Shown: positions 16,274 to 25,791 of the stretch, one piece after another
Layout: the number at the start of each line of letters is the position of its first letter
Position numbering within the stretch: position 1 is the stretch's first letter
Assembly: GCF_027886475.1 (NCBI RefSeq)
Contig: NZ_CP115670.1
Coordinates: 1,426,001 to 1,490,000 of the forward strand
Source of the DNA: Corynebacterium sp. SCR221107
GTDB taxonomy: Bacteria > Actinomycetota > Actinomycetes > Mycobacteriales > Mycobacteriaceae
Reading direction: 5' to 3'
Length of the DNA: 64,000 bases
Program-made: the position numbers and the translations under genes
Notes under the pieces: model-generated
The model's input: the letters and a program-made list of their open reading frames with translations, nothing else
Told to the model about the DNA's origin: nothing
Database searches by the model: none

Positions 16274-18946
16274 GTGACTGAAGCTAATCCGAATAAGCGT
16301 CTCATGTTGGTTGACGGGCACTCGATGGCGTTTCGCGCCTTCTACGCCCTGCCGGCCGAAAATTTCGCCACCTCCGGTGGCCAGGCTACCAATGCCGTTT
16401 ACGGTTTTTTGTCGATGCTGTCCACATTGCTTGTCGACGAACAACCGTCCCACGTAGCAGTGGCCTTCGACGTCGGGCGGACCACCTTCCGAACGGAGAT
16501 GTTCCCGGATTACAAAGCTCAACGTGAAGCGGCACCACCTGAGTTCAAGGGGCAAATTCCTCTAATTAAAGAGGTGCTGGAGACCTTGGGTATCACCACC
16601 ATTGAAAAGGAAAACTACGAGGCAGATGACATCATCGCCACGTTGGCTACAGCCGCCAAGCCACTGGGATTCGACACGCTGATCGTAACCGGTGACCGCG
16701 ACTCCTTCCAGTTGGTCAACGATTCGACCACGGTTTTATACCCCATGAAGGGCGTGTCGGTGCTGCACCGCTTCACGCCGGAGACGGTCGAAGAAAAGTA
16801 TGGTCTAACCCCAGCTCAGTACCCGGACTTTGCGGCGCTGCGCGGGGATCCCTCCGACAATCTTCCTTCGATCCCCAAGGTGGGGGAAAAGACCGCGACC
16901 AAGTGGATCCTCGAGTGGGGTAGCCTCGACAACCTGCTGGAGAATGCAGACAAGGTCAAAGGCAAGGTGGGTGAGTCGCTGAGGGAACGCCTCGAGCAGG
17001 TGCGGATGAACCGTACCCTGACCGAAATGGTGAAAGATCTGGAACTACCGGTTTCCCCCGAGCAATTGGTGATTCGACAGGCAGACGTCTCGGCTGTCAG
17101 CGCACGATTTGATGCACTCGAATTCGGAACCACTTTGCGTGAGAAGGTGCTCAGTGCGATTCATGCCGAGGCGATAGCTGCAGTAGATGACCGCGAGGAA
17201 ATCGCCATCATTACCGACTCTTTAGTGAGCTTCTTGGGCACACATATGTCTAATACCCCACACGAGGGCATGGCCTTGTTTGTGGAGGGAACTGCCCGTC
17301 CGCACGGCGGCGACGCTACGCGTTTGGCTATCGTGAATCAGCACCGCGAAGCCCTTGCCGTGGACCTTGCTGATATCTCCCCCGAGGAAGAAAAGGTGCT
17401 CGTGTCATGGCTGGAGGGCGCCTATCCAAAGTACCTCCATGAAGGTAAGGCTGCCTACCACATGCTCAAGGGTCGGGGAATCGAACTGTCGGGAATCACT
17501 CACGATACGGCAATCGCGGCCTACTTGTTGCGGCCTGGCCAGCGCACCTATGACCTGAAGGATGTCTATCAGCGCCACCTGCAACGTCAATTGGATGTTG
17601 AAGAAGTAGGCCAGATGACGCTGTTGGACATGGCGGATTCCTCCGCGTTGATCAATCAGGCCGTGGCTATCCTCGAACTGGTGGAAGTTCTCATCGCGCA
17701 GCTGCAAGAAATCGCCGCCTACGAGCTCTACACAGACCTAGAAATTCCGCTGTTGTCCATTCTGGCACGCATGGAAGACGCAGGCATCGCGGTCAATACT
17801 GCCACATTGCAAGAACAACTCGACACCTTCGTCGAGCAAGTTCGTCAAGAAGAAGCCCAGGCACGGGAGTTAGCGGGAGATCCCTCGCTGAACCTTTCGA
17901 GTCCCAAACAATTGCAGACGGTGCTGTTTGATACCTTGGGCCTACCAAAGACGAAGAAGACCAAGACGGGCTACTCCACGGCGGCCAAGGAGATCGAGGC
18001 GCTGGCGGTCAACCATCCACATCCATTCCTCGATCACCTACTCGCGCACCGCGAGTATCAAAAGCTCAAGTCCACGTTGGAGGGGTTGATCAAATCGGTC
18101 GGCGCCGATGGTCGCATCCATACCACCTTTAATCAGACGGTTGCCTCGACGGGACGATTGTCTTCAACGGAACCAAACCTGCAAAACATTCCGGTTCGCA
18201 CGCCCGCCGGGCGCAAGATTCGCTCCGCGTTCGAGGTGGGACAAGGCTATGAAACCTTGCTGACGGCAGACTACTCGCAAATCGAAATGCGAGTGATGGC
18301 ACACCTGTCGGAGGATCCAGGGCTCATTGAGGCCTACCGCGAGGGTGAGGACTTGCACAACTATGTTGGCTCCAAGGTCTTCGATGTACCGGTAGATCAG
18401 GTGACCCCAGAGCTGCGCCGGCGAGTCAAAGCCATGTCCTATGGTCTAGTCTATGGCCTTTCCGCCTTCGGTCTTTCGCAGCAGCTTAGTATTCCAGCCG
18501 GTGAGGCGAAACAGATTATGGAGAATTATTTTGAGCGCTTCGGTGGGGTTAAGAACTATCTCGATAGGGTCGTTGAACAGGCTCGCAAGGATGGATTCAC
18601 CTCGACGCTGTTCGGGCGTAGGCGCTATCTACCGGAGCTCAACTCTGACAACCGGGTGGCCCGTGAAAACGCCGAGCGTGCCGCGTTGAACGCCCCAATC
18701 CAGGGCACCGCCGCCGATATCATCAAGGTTGCGATGATTCGGGTGGATCGCGAGCTTGCGAAGGCCAAACTAGCATCCCGGGTGCTGCTGCAGGTTCACG
18801 ATGAACTCGTGGTTGAGGTAGCCGCCGGTGAACTCGATGAGGTCAAGCGGATTCTTGAAACAGAGATGGATTCCGCCATCCACCTCAGGGTGCCACTAGA
18901 AGTCTCGGCGGGCGAGGGTCCGAACTGGGACGAGGCTGCGCACTAA
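16274..18946 (+). CDS. polA: DNA polymerase I
   Basis: An 890-residue Pol I that fills gaps in excision repair and removes RNA primers. Residues 1-290 form the 5'-nuclease (LMLVDGHSMAFRAFYAL, ADDIIATLA, TGDRDSFQLV). The middle 3'-5' exonuclease-like domain reads MALFVEG where the catalytic D-x-E should be, so proofreading is probably lost, as in other actinobacteria. The polymerase has motif A (DYSQIEMRV), motif B (RRVKAMSYGLVYGLSAFGLS) and motif C (QVHDELVVE). The start is GTG at 16274. It stands alone, with a methyltransferase gene convergent to it. Confidence 0.97.
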   Translation: MTEANPNKRLMLVDGHSMAFRAFYALPAENFATSGGQATNAVYGFLSMLSTLLVDEQPSHVAVAFDVGRTTFRTEMFPDYKAQREAAPPEFKGQIPLIKEVLETLGITTIEKENYEADDIIATLATAAKPLGFDTLIVTGDRDSFQLVNDSTTVLYPMKGVSVLHRFTPETVEEKYGLTPAQYPDFAALRGDPSDNLPSIPKVGEKTATKWILEWGSLDNLLENADKVKGKVGESLRERLEQVRMNRTLTEMVKDLELPVSPEQLVIRQADVSAVSARFDALEFGTTLREKVLSAIHAEAIAAVDDREEIAIITDSLVSFLGTHMSNTPHEGMALFVEGTARPHGGDATRLAIVNQHREALAVDLADISPEEEKVLVSWLEGAYPKYLHEGKAAYHMLKGRGIELSGITHDTAIAAYLLRPGQRTYDLKDVYQRHLQRQLDVEEVGQMTLLDMADSSALINQAVAILELVEVLIAQLQEIAAYELYTDLEIPLLSILARMEDAGIAVNTATLQEQLDTFVEQVRQEEAQARELAGDPSLNLSSPKQLQTVLFDTLGLPKTKKTKTGYSTAAKEIEALAVNHPHPFLDHLLAHREYQKLKSTLEGLIKSVGADGRIHTTFNQTVASTGRLSSTEPNLQNIPVRTPAGRKIRSAFEVGQGYETLLTADYSQIEMRVMAHLSEDPGLIEAYREGEDLHNYVGSKVFDVPVDQVTPELRRRVKAMSYGLVYGLSAFGLSQQLSIPAGEAKQIMENYFERFGGVKNYLDRVVEQARKDGFTSTLFGRRRYLPELNSDNRVARENAERAALNAPIQGTAADIIKVAMIRVDRELAKAKLASRVLLQVHDELVVEVAAGELDEVKRILETEMDSAIHLRVPLEVSAGEGPNWDEAAH

Positions 18947-18998
18947 AACTATCACGGACACGGCTTGGGCCCTCTGTGATGCTCAACGGGCCCCGCGT

Positions 18999-19913
18999 CT
19001 ACAGCGCGGTGGCCTGAAAGATGATCGTTCCGGGGAAGATTCTTCCCCGCAGCGGCGACCACTGCCCCCAGTTTTCCTCAAGTCCTTCGGGCCATTCGGG
19101 TTCGAGAACCTTGGTGATGTGGAATTGGTTGTTGGCCAATGCGGCGACATGATCGCCGATGGTGTGCTGAAACTCGGCGTAGCTGACCTCACCTGAGGCA
19201 TCGACCTCTTCGTAGCGGCGTTCGAAATAAGGGATTTCGGCAACCAGACCGGCCTCGCCTGGATCATCGGGAAAGACCCATCGCATGGGATGATTGCAGG
19301 AATACGTCAGGCGGCCACCCGGTGTCAATACGCGCCGGATTTCCGCGAACAGTAGAGTGAGGTCCTCAATGAAGGGGATCGCTCCGAAGGCCGAGAAGAC
19401 CTGATCAAAACTCTCGTTGCAAAAAGGAAGCCTCAAGGCATCGGCCTGGACTAGGGGCACCTTTTTCGCGCTTTGTGACAACATACCCATGGATAGATCT
19501 ATTCCAGTAACCAAGCGCGCGGCGGGCGCCTTTTCTGTCAGCCAGGTCGCGCACGGCGCACTTCCACAACCGATCTCCAGTACGGATTGCCCGGACACAT
19601 CGCCGAGGAGCTGGGCGTGCTCCTCGCTGAGCATCTCCGGCGACCAATAGAAGCCATCGAGGTAATTTTTGTGGCGAGCGTGATAACTTTCGGCGTCATC
19701 GTCCCAGAAAGCTCTGTTAGCTCGAGACGATGCGGGGCTTTGCAGATTCACGTGTTGGTAGCCGCCCCGCCTAGCCCTCGCAGATGGCAGTGGTGGCGAG
19801 GCTACTTCCGGTCGACCCATCTCGTTGGTGTTGTCACTAATGCTCATGGTGTAGCCCATCTTAGTGAGGGACTCGCGGTAACGGGCGGCCGTGGAAGCGG
19901 TAGTGGATCGCAC
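18999..19913 (-). CDS. SAM-dependent methyltransferase, class I
   Basis: Up to 304 residues with a Rossmann-type methyltransferase core. It has motif I VLEIGCGSAPCATWL, the acidic strand end TGIDLSMGML, motif II/III QADALRLPF, and the post-core YSCNHPMRWVFPD. The N-terminal 60 or so residues are polar and contain ARRGGYQHVNLQSPASSRANRAFWD. The substrate is unknown. The start is uncertain: GTG 19913 has AAGGA three bases upstream, while ATGs at 19859 and 19847 have none. It converges on polA and diverges from rpsA; this placement between polA and rpsA is a corynebacterial arrangement. Confidence 0.8.
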   Translation of the reverse strand: MRSTTASTAARYRESLTKMGYTMSISDNTNEMGRPEVASPPLPSARARRGGYQHVNLQSPASSRANRAFWDDDAESYHARHKNYLDGFYWSPEMLSEEHAQLLGDVSGQSVLEIGCGSAPCATWLTEKAPAARLVTGIDLSMGMLSQSAKKVPLVQADALRLPFCNESFDQVFSAFGAIPFIEDLTLLFAEIRRVLTPGGRLTYSCNHPMRWVFPDDPGEAGLVAEIPYFERRYEEVDASGEVSYAEFQHTIGDHVAALANNQFHITKVLEPEWPEGLEENWGQWSPLRGRIFPGTIIFQATAL

Positions 19914-20445
19914 TGTTCCTTAGGGAGATTCGGCGGGCTGAGAAACTCTGTGTAGTGAGAATTCACAACTTTGGAGTGCGCAGCCAAGAAGTTCGGCTCA
20001 ACGGGCGTTATTTTCATGGTTGTCCTATTTTTCTTCGCTTGCTTTTGGATCGGTGGGCATCAGGAGTGTCGATTGACGATCTCGCTGTGGTCCGAGTGGT
20101 ACGTGTAAACAACTGAGAAACCCGCACTGGGCGTTTGGTTTAAGGATGCCCATGCGAAGAACGGGGCAGAAGCGCATTCTATTCGGTGCGTCGTGTTCCT
20201 TCTGGGGGGACGCGGGTGCTTGGGTAAAGGAAATTCGACAAACCTAAAAAGAGAGAATGCTCAAAATAGATTGCTTTAGCTGTGTGTTTGTACTAGCCTA
20301 TAACGAGCGTGTCTATGTTTCCGGCGCATTACTCCTCATGTAGGAGGGGAGAAGTGGCAGGAAGCGGGATCTTTTCCACGCACCGTGGTGTAAAGAGAGA
20401 CACAATCTCTGTCCATTTACTATTCCTACGTATTCGGAGCATTTA
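19914..20445 (+). promoter_or_regulatory. Long upstream region of rpsA
   Basis: About 530 bp without a gene. A TATAAC box at 20299-20304 is the best -10 candidate, which would give an mRNA leader of about 130 bases. No strong -35 or Shine-Dalgarno is obvious; TCGGAGCATTTA precedes the ATG. Nothing else recognisable is seen. Confidence 0.4.
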
Positions 20446-21906
20446 ATGCCAACCAACAACGTGCCTCAGGTAGCCGTCAATGACTTCGGCTCCACTGAGG
20501 AATTCCTCGCAGCCGTCGACGCCACCATCAAGTACTTCAACGATGGTGACATCGTCGAGGGTACCGTGGTGAAGGTTGACCACGACGAGGTTCTGCTCGA
20601 CATCGGGTACAAGACCGAAGGTGTCATCCCGTCCCGCGAGCTCTCCATCAAGCACGACGTCGACCCAGATGAGGTTGTCGAGGTCGGCGATCAGATTGAT
20701 GCACTTGTCCTTACCAAGGAGGACAAGGAAGGTCGTCTGATCCTCTCCAAGAAGCGTGCTCAGTACGAGCGTGCATGGGGCGCCATCGAGGAGCTTCAAC
20801 GCAACGAGGAGCCAGTCACCGGTACCGTCATCGAGGTCGTCAAGGGCGGCCTGATCCTGGATATCGGCCTGCGTGGCTTCCTGCCTGCTTCTCTCGTTGA
20901 GATGCGTCGCGTTCGCGACCTCGAGCCTTACATCGGTCAGCAGATCGAGGCTAAGATCATCGAGCTCGACAAGCAGCGCAACAACGTTGTTCTGTCCCGC
21001 CGCGCTTGGCTCGAGCAGACCCAGTCTGAGGTTCGCTCCGAGTTCCTGCACCAGCTGCAGAAGGGCCAGGTCCGCAAGGGTGTCGTTTCCTCCATCGTCA
21101 ACTTCGGCGCATTCGTCGATCTCGGCGGTGTTGACGGCCTGGTTCACGTTTCCGAGCTGTCCTGGAAGCACATCGACCACCCGTCTGAGGTCGTTTCCGT
21201 CGGCGACGAGGTCACCGTTGAGGTGCTCTCCGTCGAGCTCGACCGTGAGCGTGTGTCCCTGTCTCTGAAGGCTACCCAGGAAGATCCTTGGCGCGTCTTC
21301 GCCCGCACCCACGCTGTTGGCCAGATCGTTCCTGGTAAGGTCACCAAGCTGGTTCCGTTCGGCGCATTCGTTCGCGTCGAGGAGGGCATCGAGGGCCTCG
21401 TCCACATCTCCGAGCTGGCTCAGCGCCACATCGAGGTTCCGGACCAGGTCGTCACCGTCGGCGAAGCGGCTATGGTCAAGGTCATCGACATCGACCTCGA
21501 GCGTCGTCGCATCTCCCTGTCCCTGAAGCAGGCTGATGAGGACTACACCGAGGAGTTCGATCCTTCGAAGTACGGCATGGCCGACTCCTACGACGAGCAG
21601 GGCAACTACATCTTCCCAGAAGGCTTCGACCCAGAGACCAACGAATGGCTCGAGGGCTTCGAGGAGCAGCGTGCAGAGTGGGAGGCTCGTTACGCCGAGT
21701 CCGAGCGTCGCTTCAACCTGCACACCGCCCAGATCGAGCGCAACCGTGCTGCTGCAGCTTCCGCTGCAGAGGCCGGCGAAGAAGCCACCAACTACTCCTC
21801 CGAGTCCGCTGAGGCAGCTCCGGCCGCAGCGAACGAGGTTGAGGGCGGTTCCCTGGCTTCCGACGAGCAGCTTGCTGCTCTGCGCGAGAAGCTGGCTGGC
21901 AACTAA
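20446..21906 (+). CDS. rpsA: 30S ribosomal protein S1
   Basis: A 486-residue S1 with four S1/OB RNA-binding repeats. These start near residues 37 (GDIVEGTVVKVDHDEVLLDIG), 123 (VTGTVIEVVKGGLILDIG), 208 (VRKGVVSSIVNFGAFVDLGG) and 293 (VPGKVTKLVPFGAFVRVEEG). An acidic and Ala-rich tail follows. Four repeats rather than six is normal for actinobacteria. S1 brings mRNA to the 30S subunit. Codon use is strongly biased (many gtc, ctg, gag), as expected for a highly expressed gene. A strong terminator follows. Confidence 0.97.
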   Translation: MPTNNVPQVAVNDFGSTEEFLAAVDATIKYFNDGDIVEGTVVKVDHDEVLLDIGYKTEGVIPSRELSIKHDVDPDEVVEVGDQIDALVLTKEDKEGRLILSKKRAQYERAWGAIEELQRNEEPVTGTVIEVVKGGLILDIGLRGFLPASLVEMRRVRDLEPYIGQQIEAKIIELDKQRNNVVLSRRAWLEQTQSEVRSEFLHQLQKGQVRKGVVSSIVNFGAFVDLGGVDGLVHVSELSWKHIDHPSEVVSVGDEVTVEVLSVELDRERVSLSLKATQEDPWRVFARTHAVGQIVPGKVTKLVPFGAFVRVEEGIEGLVHISELAQRHIEVPDQVVTVGEAAMVKVIDIDLERRRISLSLKQADEDYTEEFDPSKYGMADSYDEQGNYIFPEGFDPETNEWLEGFEEQRAEWEARYAESERRFNLHTAQIERNRAAAASAAEAGEEATNYSSESAEAAPAAANEVEGGSLASDEQLAALREKLAGN

Positions 21907-21956
21907 GCCACCATCACGCTGGGCCTTATTCAACCTAAAGACCTCGCGTGAATTTC

Positions 21957-21992
21957 AGTCCCCCTTGGGTTATTACCTGAGGGGGACTTTTT
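21957..21992 (+). terminator. Terminator of rpsA
   Basis: A perfect 8-bp stem AGTCCCCC/GGGGGACT with a 16-base loop is followed by a T-run. Confidence 0.9.
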
Positions 21993-22713
21993 ATGTGCTT
22001 CGCCCACCTGAGGTCAATGGCCGCATAGTCAAAGGCTACTAGTTCCCTGATGGCGGAAGGCGGTAGCCCACAGTAGCCAATGGAGCTACAGAGGTACTTC
22101 GACGTGTTGCGGGGGCGCGTCAGGCGAGGTCTCACATCGAGCGTGGCTGTGACGTCCAAGACGAGCGAGTCGTGGTACGGAACTCCTGCGCGAGCTATTG
22201 GCGCCTAGTCTGTGTTGGGTTGGAGGGATCTGACCCCCTGTACGGCATGCACTCGCTAGGCGGGGGCTTGCCAAGCGTGCGAAGAGGTAGTCCGTTGATG
22301 AGCCGATAGTCTCGGTGGCAACAACCTTGACTCCAGTCTTTATAGACGTCCTTTCTTGGGCGGTTCACGCGCCCTCGCTTTCGTGCCTGCGGAGTAGCTA
22401 CCCAGAAGGTTTGAACAGGCAGGATGGGTTTCGAGATGGTCCATCTGTCAACGCACATAGGGTGATAGCGGGGATGTTGCGGGCCGTGATTTCCGAAATG
22501 CTACTAAGGTGTGCAAAAGCAAGAAGTAGCTCGGAAGTTCGGGTTTGAATATTTTGCAAAGTGAGATAAAACGCAATTTTTGTTTGCTTTGTTTTTGGCT
22601 TGGATTTCTATTCAAATGCACATAAGATTGTGACAGGCTGCCGAGTGGAATTTGAGTGTGACTGCATCCACAAAGGCGGAATGTAAAGTATTACAAACTA
22701 GAAAGGTCGACTC
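21993..22713. other. Gene-poor gap between rpsA and ptsG
   Basis: About 720 bp without a believable gene. The open frames present have no family motifs, no ribosome-binding sites and codon use unlike the neighbours. The last 180 bp are clearly more AT-rich and form the ptsG control region. It may hold a small RNA or the remains of a lost gene, but nothing in the sequence shows this. Confidence 0.5.
22657..22695 (+). promoter_or_regulatory. ptsG control region with GlxR (CRP)-like site
   Basis: TGTGA-N6-CCACA at 22657-22672 differs by one base from the TGTGA-N6-TCACA operator of the cAMP-dependent regulator GlxR, which is known to act on ptsG in C. glutamicum. Just downstream, TGTAA-AGTA-TTACA (22682-22695) is a second small dyad. 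The ptsG start codon follows at 22714. Confidence 0.55.
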
Positions 22714-24741
22714 ATGGCGACATCCGTCGCGCAAACATCTGAGTTCATCTTGGATAAGGTCGGTGGCGCAGACAACGTTGCGTCGCTTACCCACTGCGCA
22801 ACTCGACTTCGTTTTCAACTGAACGATCAGTCCAAGGCTGATCAGACTGCACTCGATTCCAACACGGACGTTCTTGGCGTTGTTCCGCAGGGTTCCACCG
22901 GCCTTCAGGTCGTGATGGGCGGCGGCGTCGCCAACTACTACCAGGAAATCATCAAGCTTCCGGGCATGGGGGACAAGTCCGGCAGCGATGACAAGGCCCC
23001 GAAGTCCAACAAGAAGGACTACGGCGGAGTGCGCGGCAAGTACTCCTGGGTGGACTACTGCTTCGAGTTCCTGTCTGATACCTTCCGCCCGATCCTGTGG
23101 GCCCTGCTCGGTGCCTCCTTGATCATCACCATGTTGGTTCTGGCCGACACCTTCGGTTGGCAGGACTTCCGTGCGCCGATGGAAGAGCAGCCGGCAACGT
23201 ACCAGCTGCTGCACGCCATGTGGCGTTCGGTGTTCTACTTCCTGCCGGTCATGATCGGTGCAACCGCAGCTCGTAAATTGGGTGCGAACGAATGGGTCGG
23301 CGCTGCAATCCCTGCGGCCCTGTTGACGCCTGAGTTCTTGTCGATGGGTGAGGCTGGCGACGTTGTCAACGCCTTTGGTCTGCCACTGGTCCTCAACAGC
23401 TACGGCGGACAGGTTTTCCCACCGCTGCTGTCGGCCATCGGCCTGTACTGGGTTGAGAAGGGGCTAAAGAAGATCATCCCTGAAGCAGTGCAGATGGTGT
23501 TCGTGCCATTCTTCTCGCTGCTGGTCATGATTCCGCTGACCGCATTCCTGCTGGGCCCATTCGGTATCGGAATCGGTAACGGTATCTCCGCCTTCCTTGA
23601 GGCTGTGAACAACTTCAGCCCGTTTATTCTGGCAATCATCATCCCGATGCTGTACCCATTCCTGGTGCCGCTGGGTCTGCACTGGCCGCTGAACGCCATC
23701 ATGGTTCAAAACCTCGCCACCTTGGGCTACGACTTCATCCAGGGCCCCATGGGTGCATGGAACTTCGCCTGCTTCGGCGTCGTCGGCGGCGTCATGTTTG
23801 TCTCTATGCGCGAGGGCAATACCCAGATGCGTCAGGTCTCCCTCGGTGGTCTGCTCGCTGGTCTGCTCGGCGGTATCTCCGAGCCTTCCCTCTACGGCGT
23901 CTTGCTGCGCTTTAAGAAGACCTACATGCGCCTGCTGCCAGGCTGTTTCCTCGGCGGTGTCGTGATGGGCATTTTCGACGTCAAGGCCAACGCCTTCGTC
24001 TTCACCTCGTTGCTGACCATTCCTGCCATGGATCCGATGGGCGGCTACGCCATCGGTATCGCTGTCGCCTTCTTCACCTCCTTCTTCTTGGTTGTCTTCT
24101 TCGACTACCGCGGTAAGGAAGAAAAGGCCGAGGTTTTGGCTAACCTCGCTGCTGCCCGCCAGACTGAGGAAGAGGTTTCCCCGGTTGTGTCGGCTCCCGC
24201 AGCTGCTGCTCCTGCCGCTGCTTCTGGTGTCGCCACTGCCGTCGCAGCTCCGGCTAAGACCGCCCTTGAAGCCGGTGCCGTCACCACGTTGACGAGCCCG
24301 CTGGAGGGCGAGGCCGTCGCACTCGCCGATGTTCCGGATCCCATCTTCGCTGGTGCCAAGCTGGGCCAGGGTGTGGCCATCCAACCGACCGGCACCACCG
24401 TCGTAGCACCGGCCCCTGCCACCATCCTTACGGTCCAAAAGTCCGGCCACGCCGTCGGCCTGCGCTTGGATAATGGCATCGAGTTGCTCATCCACATCGG
24501 CATCGATACCGTCCAGCTCGGCGGTGAGGGATTCGAGGTTCATGTTGCAAAGAAGCAGCATGTTGAGGCCGGAGAGAAGCTGATTACTTTCGATCCGAAG
24601 TTCATCCGCTCGAAGGGCTACAACCTCATCACCCCGGTTCTGGTGACCAATACTTCTAAGTTCGCCAGCGTCGAAGGCCACCCGGCTGCCGTCGCAGGGT
24701 TCGACACCGAGGTCATCACCACCACCGCGCCAAGCGCCTAA
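22714..24741 (+). CDS. ptsG: PTS glucose-specific EIIBCA component
   Basis: A 675-residue fused sugar permease that imports and phosphorylates glucose with phosphate from HPr. The IIB domain comes first, with phospho-Cys 28 in LTHCATRLRF. The IIC membrane domain (about 110-480) has the motif GLHWPLNAIM and the conserved GGISEPSLYG. An Ala/Val-rich linker leads to the IIA domain with phospho-His about 594 (LLIHIGIDTVQLGGEGF). The B-C-A order and the sequence closely resemble PtsG of C. glutamicum, which has the same neighbours. AGAAAGG precedes the ATG. It is monocistronic, with a terminator downstream. Confidence 0.95.
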   Translation: MATSVAQTSEFILDKVGGADNVASLTHCATRLRFQLNDQSKADQTALDSNTDVLGVVPQGSTGLQVVMGGGVANYYQEIIKLPGMGDKSGSDDKAPKSNKKDYGGVRGKYSWVDYCFEFLSDTFRPILWALLGASLIITMLVLADTFGWQDFRAPMEEQPATYQLLHAMWRSVFYFLPVMIGATAARKLGANEWVGAAIPAALLTPEFLSMGEAGDVVNAFGLPLVLNSYGGQVFPPLLSAIGLYWVEKGLKKIIPEAVQMVFVPFFSLLVMIPLTAFLLGPFGIGIGNGISAFLEAVNNFSPFILAIIIPMLYPFLVPLGLHWPLNAIMVQNLATLGYDFIQGPMGAWNFACFGVVGGVMFVSMREGNTQMRQVSLGGLLAGLLGGISEPSLYGVLLRFKKTYMRLLPGCFLGGVVMGIFDVKANAFVFTSLLTIPAMDPMGGYAIGIAVAFFTSFFLVVFFDYRGKEEKAEVLANLAAARQTEEEVSPVVSAPAAAAPAAASGVATAVAAPAKTALEAGAVTTLTSPLEGEAVALADVPDPIFAGAKLGQGVAIQPTGTTVVAPAPATILTVQKSGHAVGLRLDNGIELLIHIGIDTVQLGGEGFEVHVAKKQHVEAGEKLITFDPKFIRSKGYNLITPVLVTNTSKFASVEGHPAAVAGFDTEVITTTAPSA

Positions 24742-24770
24742 AGGCACCCGCAAGCAAAGTGAATTCACAC

Positions 24771-24798
24771 TCCCGCGCTGACACCCAGAAGCGCGGGA
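24771..24798 (+). repeat. Hairpin downstream of ptsG
   Basis: TCCCGCGCT/AGCGCGGGA is a perfect 9-bp stem with a 10-base loop, 30 bp after the ptsG stop. It has no T-run, so it may protect the 3' end rather than terminate. Confidence 0.5.
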
Positions 24799-24836
24799 AG
24801 GCATAGGCAGTCACCCAGCTTGCTTGTCACTTGGCC

Positions 24837-24881
24837 AACGCCCCCCATGTAGTACAACGTTGCTACGAGGAGGGCGTTTTT
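24837..24881 (+). terminator. Terminator after ptsG
   Basis: AACGCCC/GGGCGTT with a partly structured loop (GTAGTACAACGTTGCTAC) is followed by TTTTT. A one-mismatch copy of the dispersed word (TGCGTGCCGACG) begins immediately after it. The remaining 200 bp before coaE show no gene. Confidence 0.8.
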
Positions 24882-25094
24882 GCGTGCCGACGAAATGAGG
24901 TCCGCTCTTCGACGGACTGCTTGTCGGCCCAAGGCGGCAGGGCGAGCTGGCGCAGTGCGCGCAAGGATTGCATGGAAAGGGGACACGCAGACATCAAGGG
25001 TGATGGATAACGCGAGGGATACCTGTTTGAAGGAGGGGAGGCAGGGGGACAATCTCCCACCGCGACGGCGAGGTGGTTGCTAGCATCGGTAGCT

Positions 25095-25691
25095 ATGAAG
25101 CGTGTTGGACTTACAGGCGGAATCGGCAGCGGCAAGTCAACGGTGGCCCGCATGTTGGCCAAAAAGGGCGCGCCCGTCATTGATGCGGACCAGATCGCTC
25201 GAGAGATCGTTGCACCGGGGCAGCCTGCGCTTGAGGAGCTCGCGAAGGAATTTGGCACGGAGATTCTGCAGCCGGATGGCACCCTCAATCGCGCCGCCTT
25301 GGCGGAACGGGCCTTTGCCACCCCAGAAGCCACCGCACGCCTGAATGCGATCACGCACCCGCGCATCGAACAGCGTACGGCCCAGCTCTTCGATGGGGCA
25401 CAAGCCCAAGGCTATCCCTTCGCGGTGTGGGATATGCCGTTGCTGGTGGATAACGGTTATCACGAGAACATGGACTTTGTCATCGTGGTGGATGTGGATC
25501 CGGAAACGCGTGTGCGTCGGCTCGTTAAGTTCCGCGGGCTCGACGAGGCCGATGCCCGCCGACGCATCGCGGCCCAGGTGCCCGACCACGTACGGATTGC
25601 TGCGGCCGACTTCGTCGTCGATAACAACGCCGATGAGCAGGCTCTGACACCACAGGTCGATCGCCTGTGGAAGCTGCTCGAAGAACTATAG
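25095..25691 (+). CDS. coaE: Dephospho-CoA kinase
   Basis: CoaE phosphorylates the 3' hydroxyl of dephospho-CoA, the last step of coenzyme A synthesis. The 198-residue protein begins with the P-loop GLTGGIGSGKST and shows IDADQIAREIV, the lid region VWDMPLLVDNGYHENMDFVIVVD, and DPETRVRRLVKFRGLDEADARRRIAAQ. The ATG at 25095 is directly before the P-loop strand; the in-frame start at 25077 has no advantage. The usual neighbour uvrB follows, but here an insertion sequence separates them. Confidence 0.95.
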   Translation: MKRVGLTGGIGSGKSTVARMLAKKGAPVIDADQIAREIVAPGQPALEELAKEFGTEILQPDGTLNRAALAERAFATPEATARLNAITHPRIEQRTAQLFDGAQAQGYPFAVWDMPLLVDNGYHENMDFVIVVDVDPETRVRRLVKFRGLDEADARRRIAAQVPDHVRIAAADFVVDNNADEQALTPQVDRLWKLLEEL

Positions 25692-25791
25692 ACGGCGCCT
25701 GCGCACTCCTTGAAACTTGATTGCCTGCGGTCGGGTGAACGTCGGCAAGCAAAAGGGCCCGACCCCCGGATAGTAGACACAGAGGATTTAA

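Noticed and set aside
22195..22458. Minus-strand 87-codon frame between rpsA and ptsG
   Set aside because: No motif, no start signal, and Pro/Arg/Cys-rich content typical of chance frames in GC-rich DNA.
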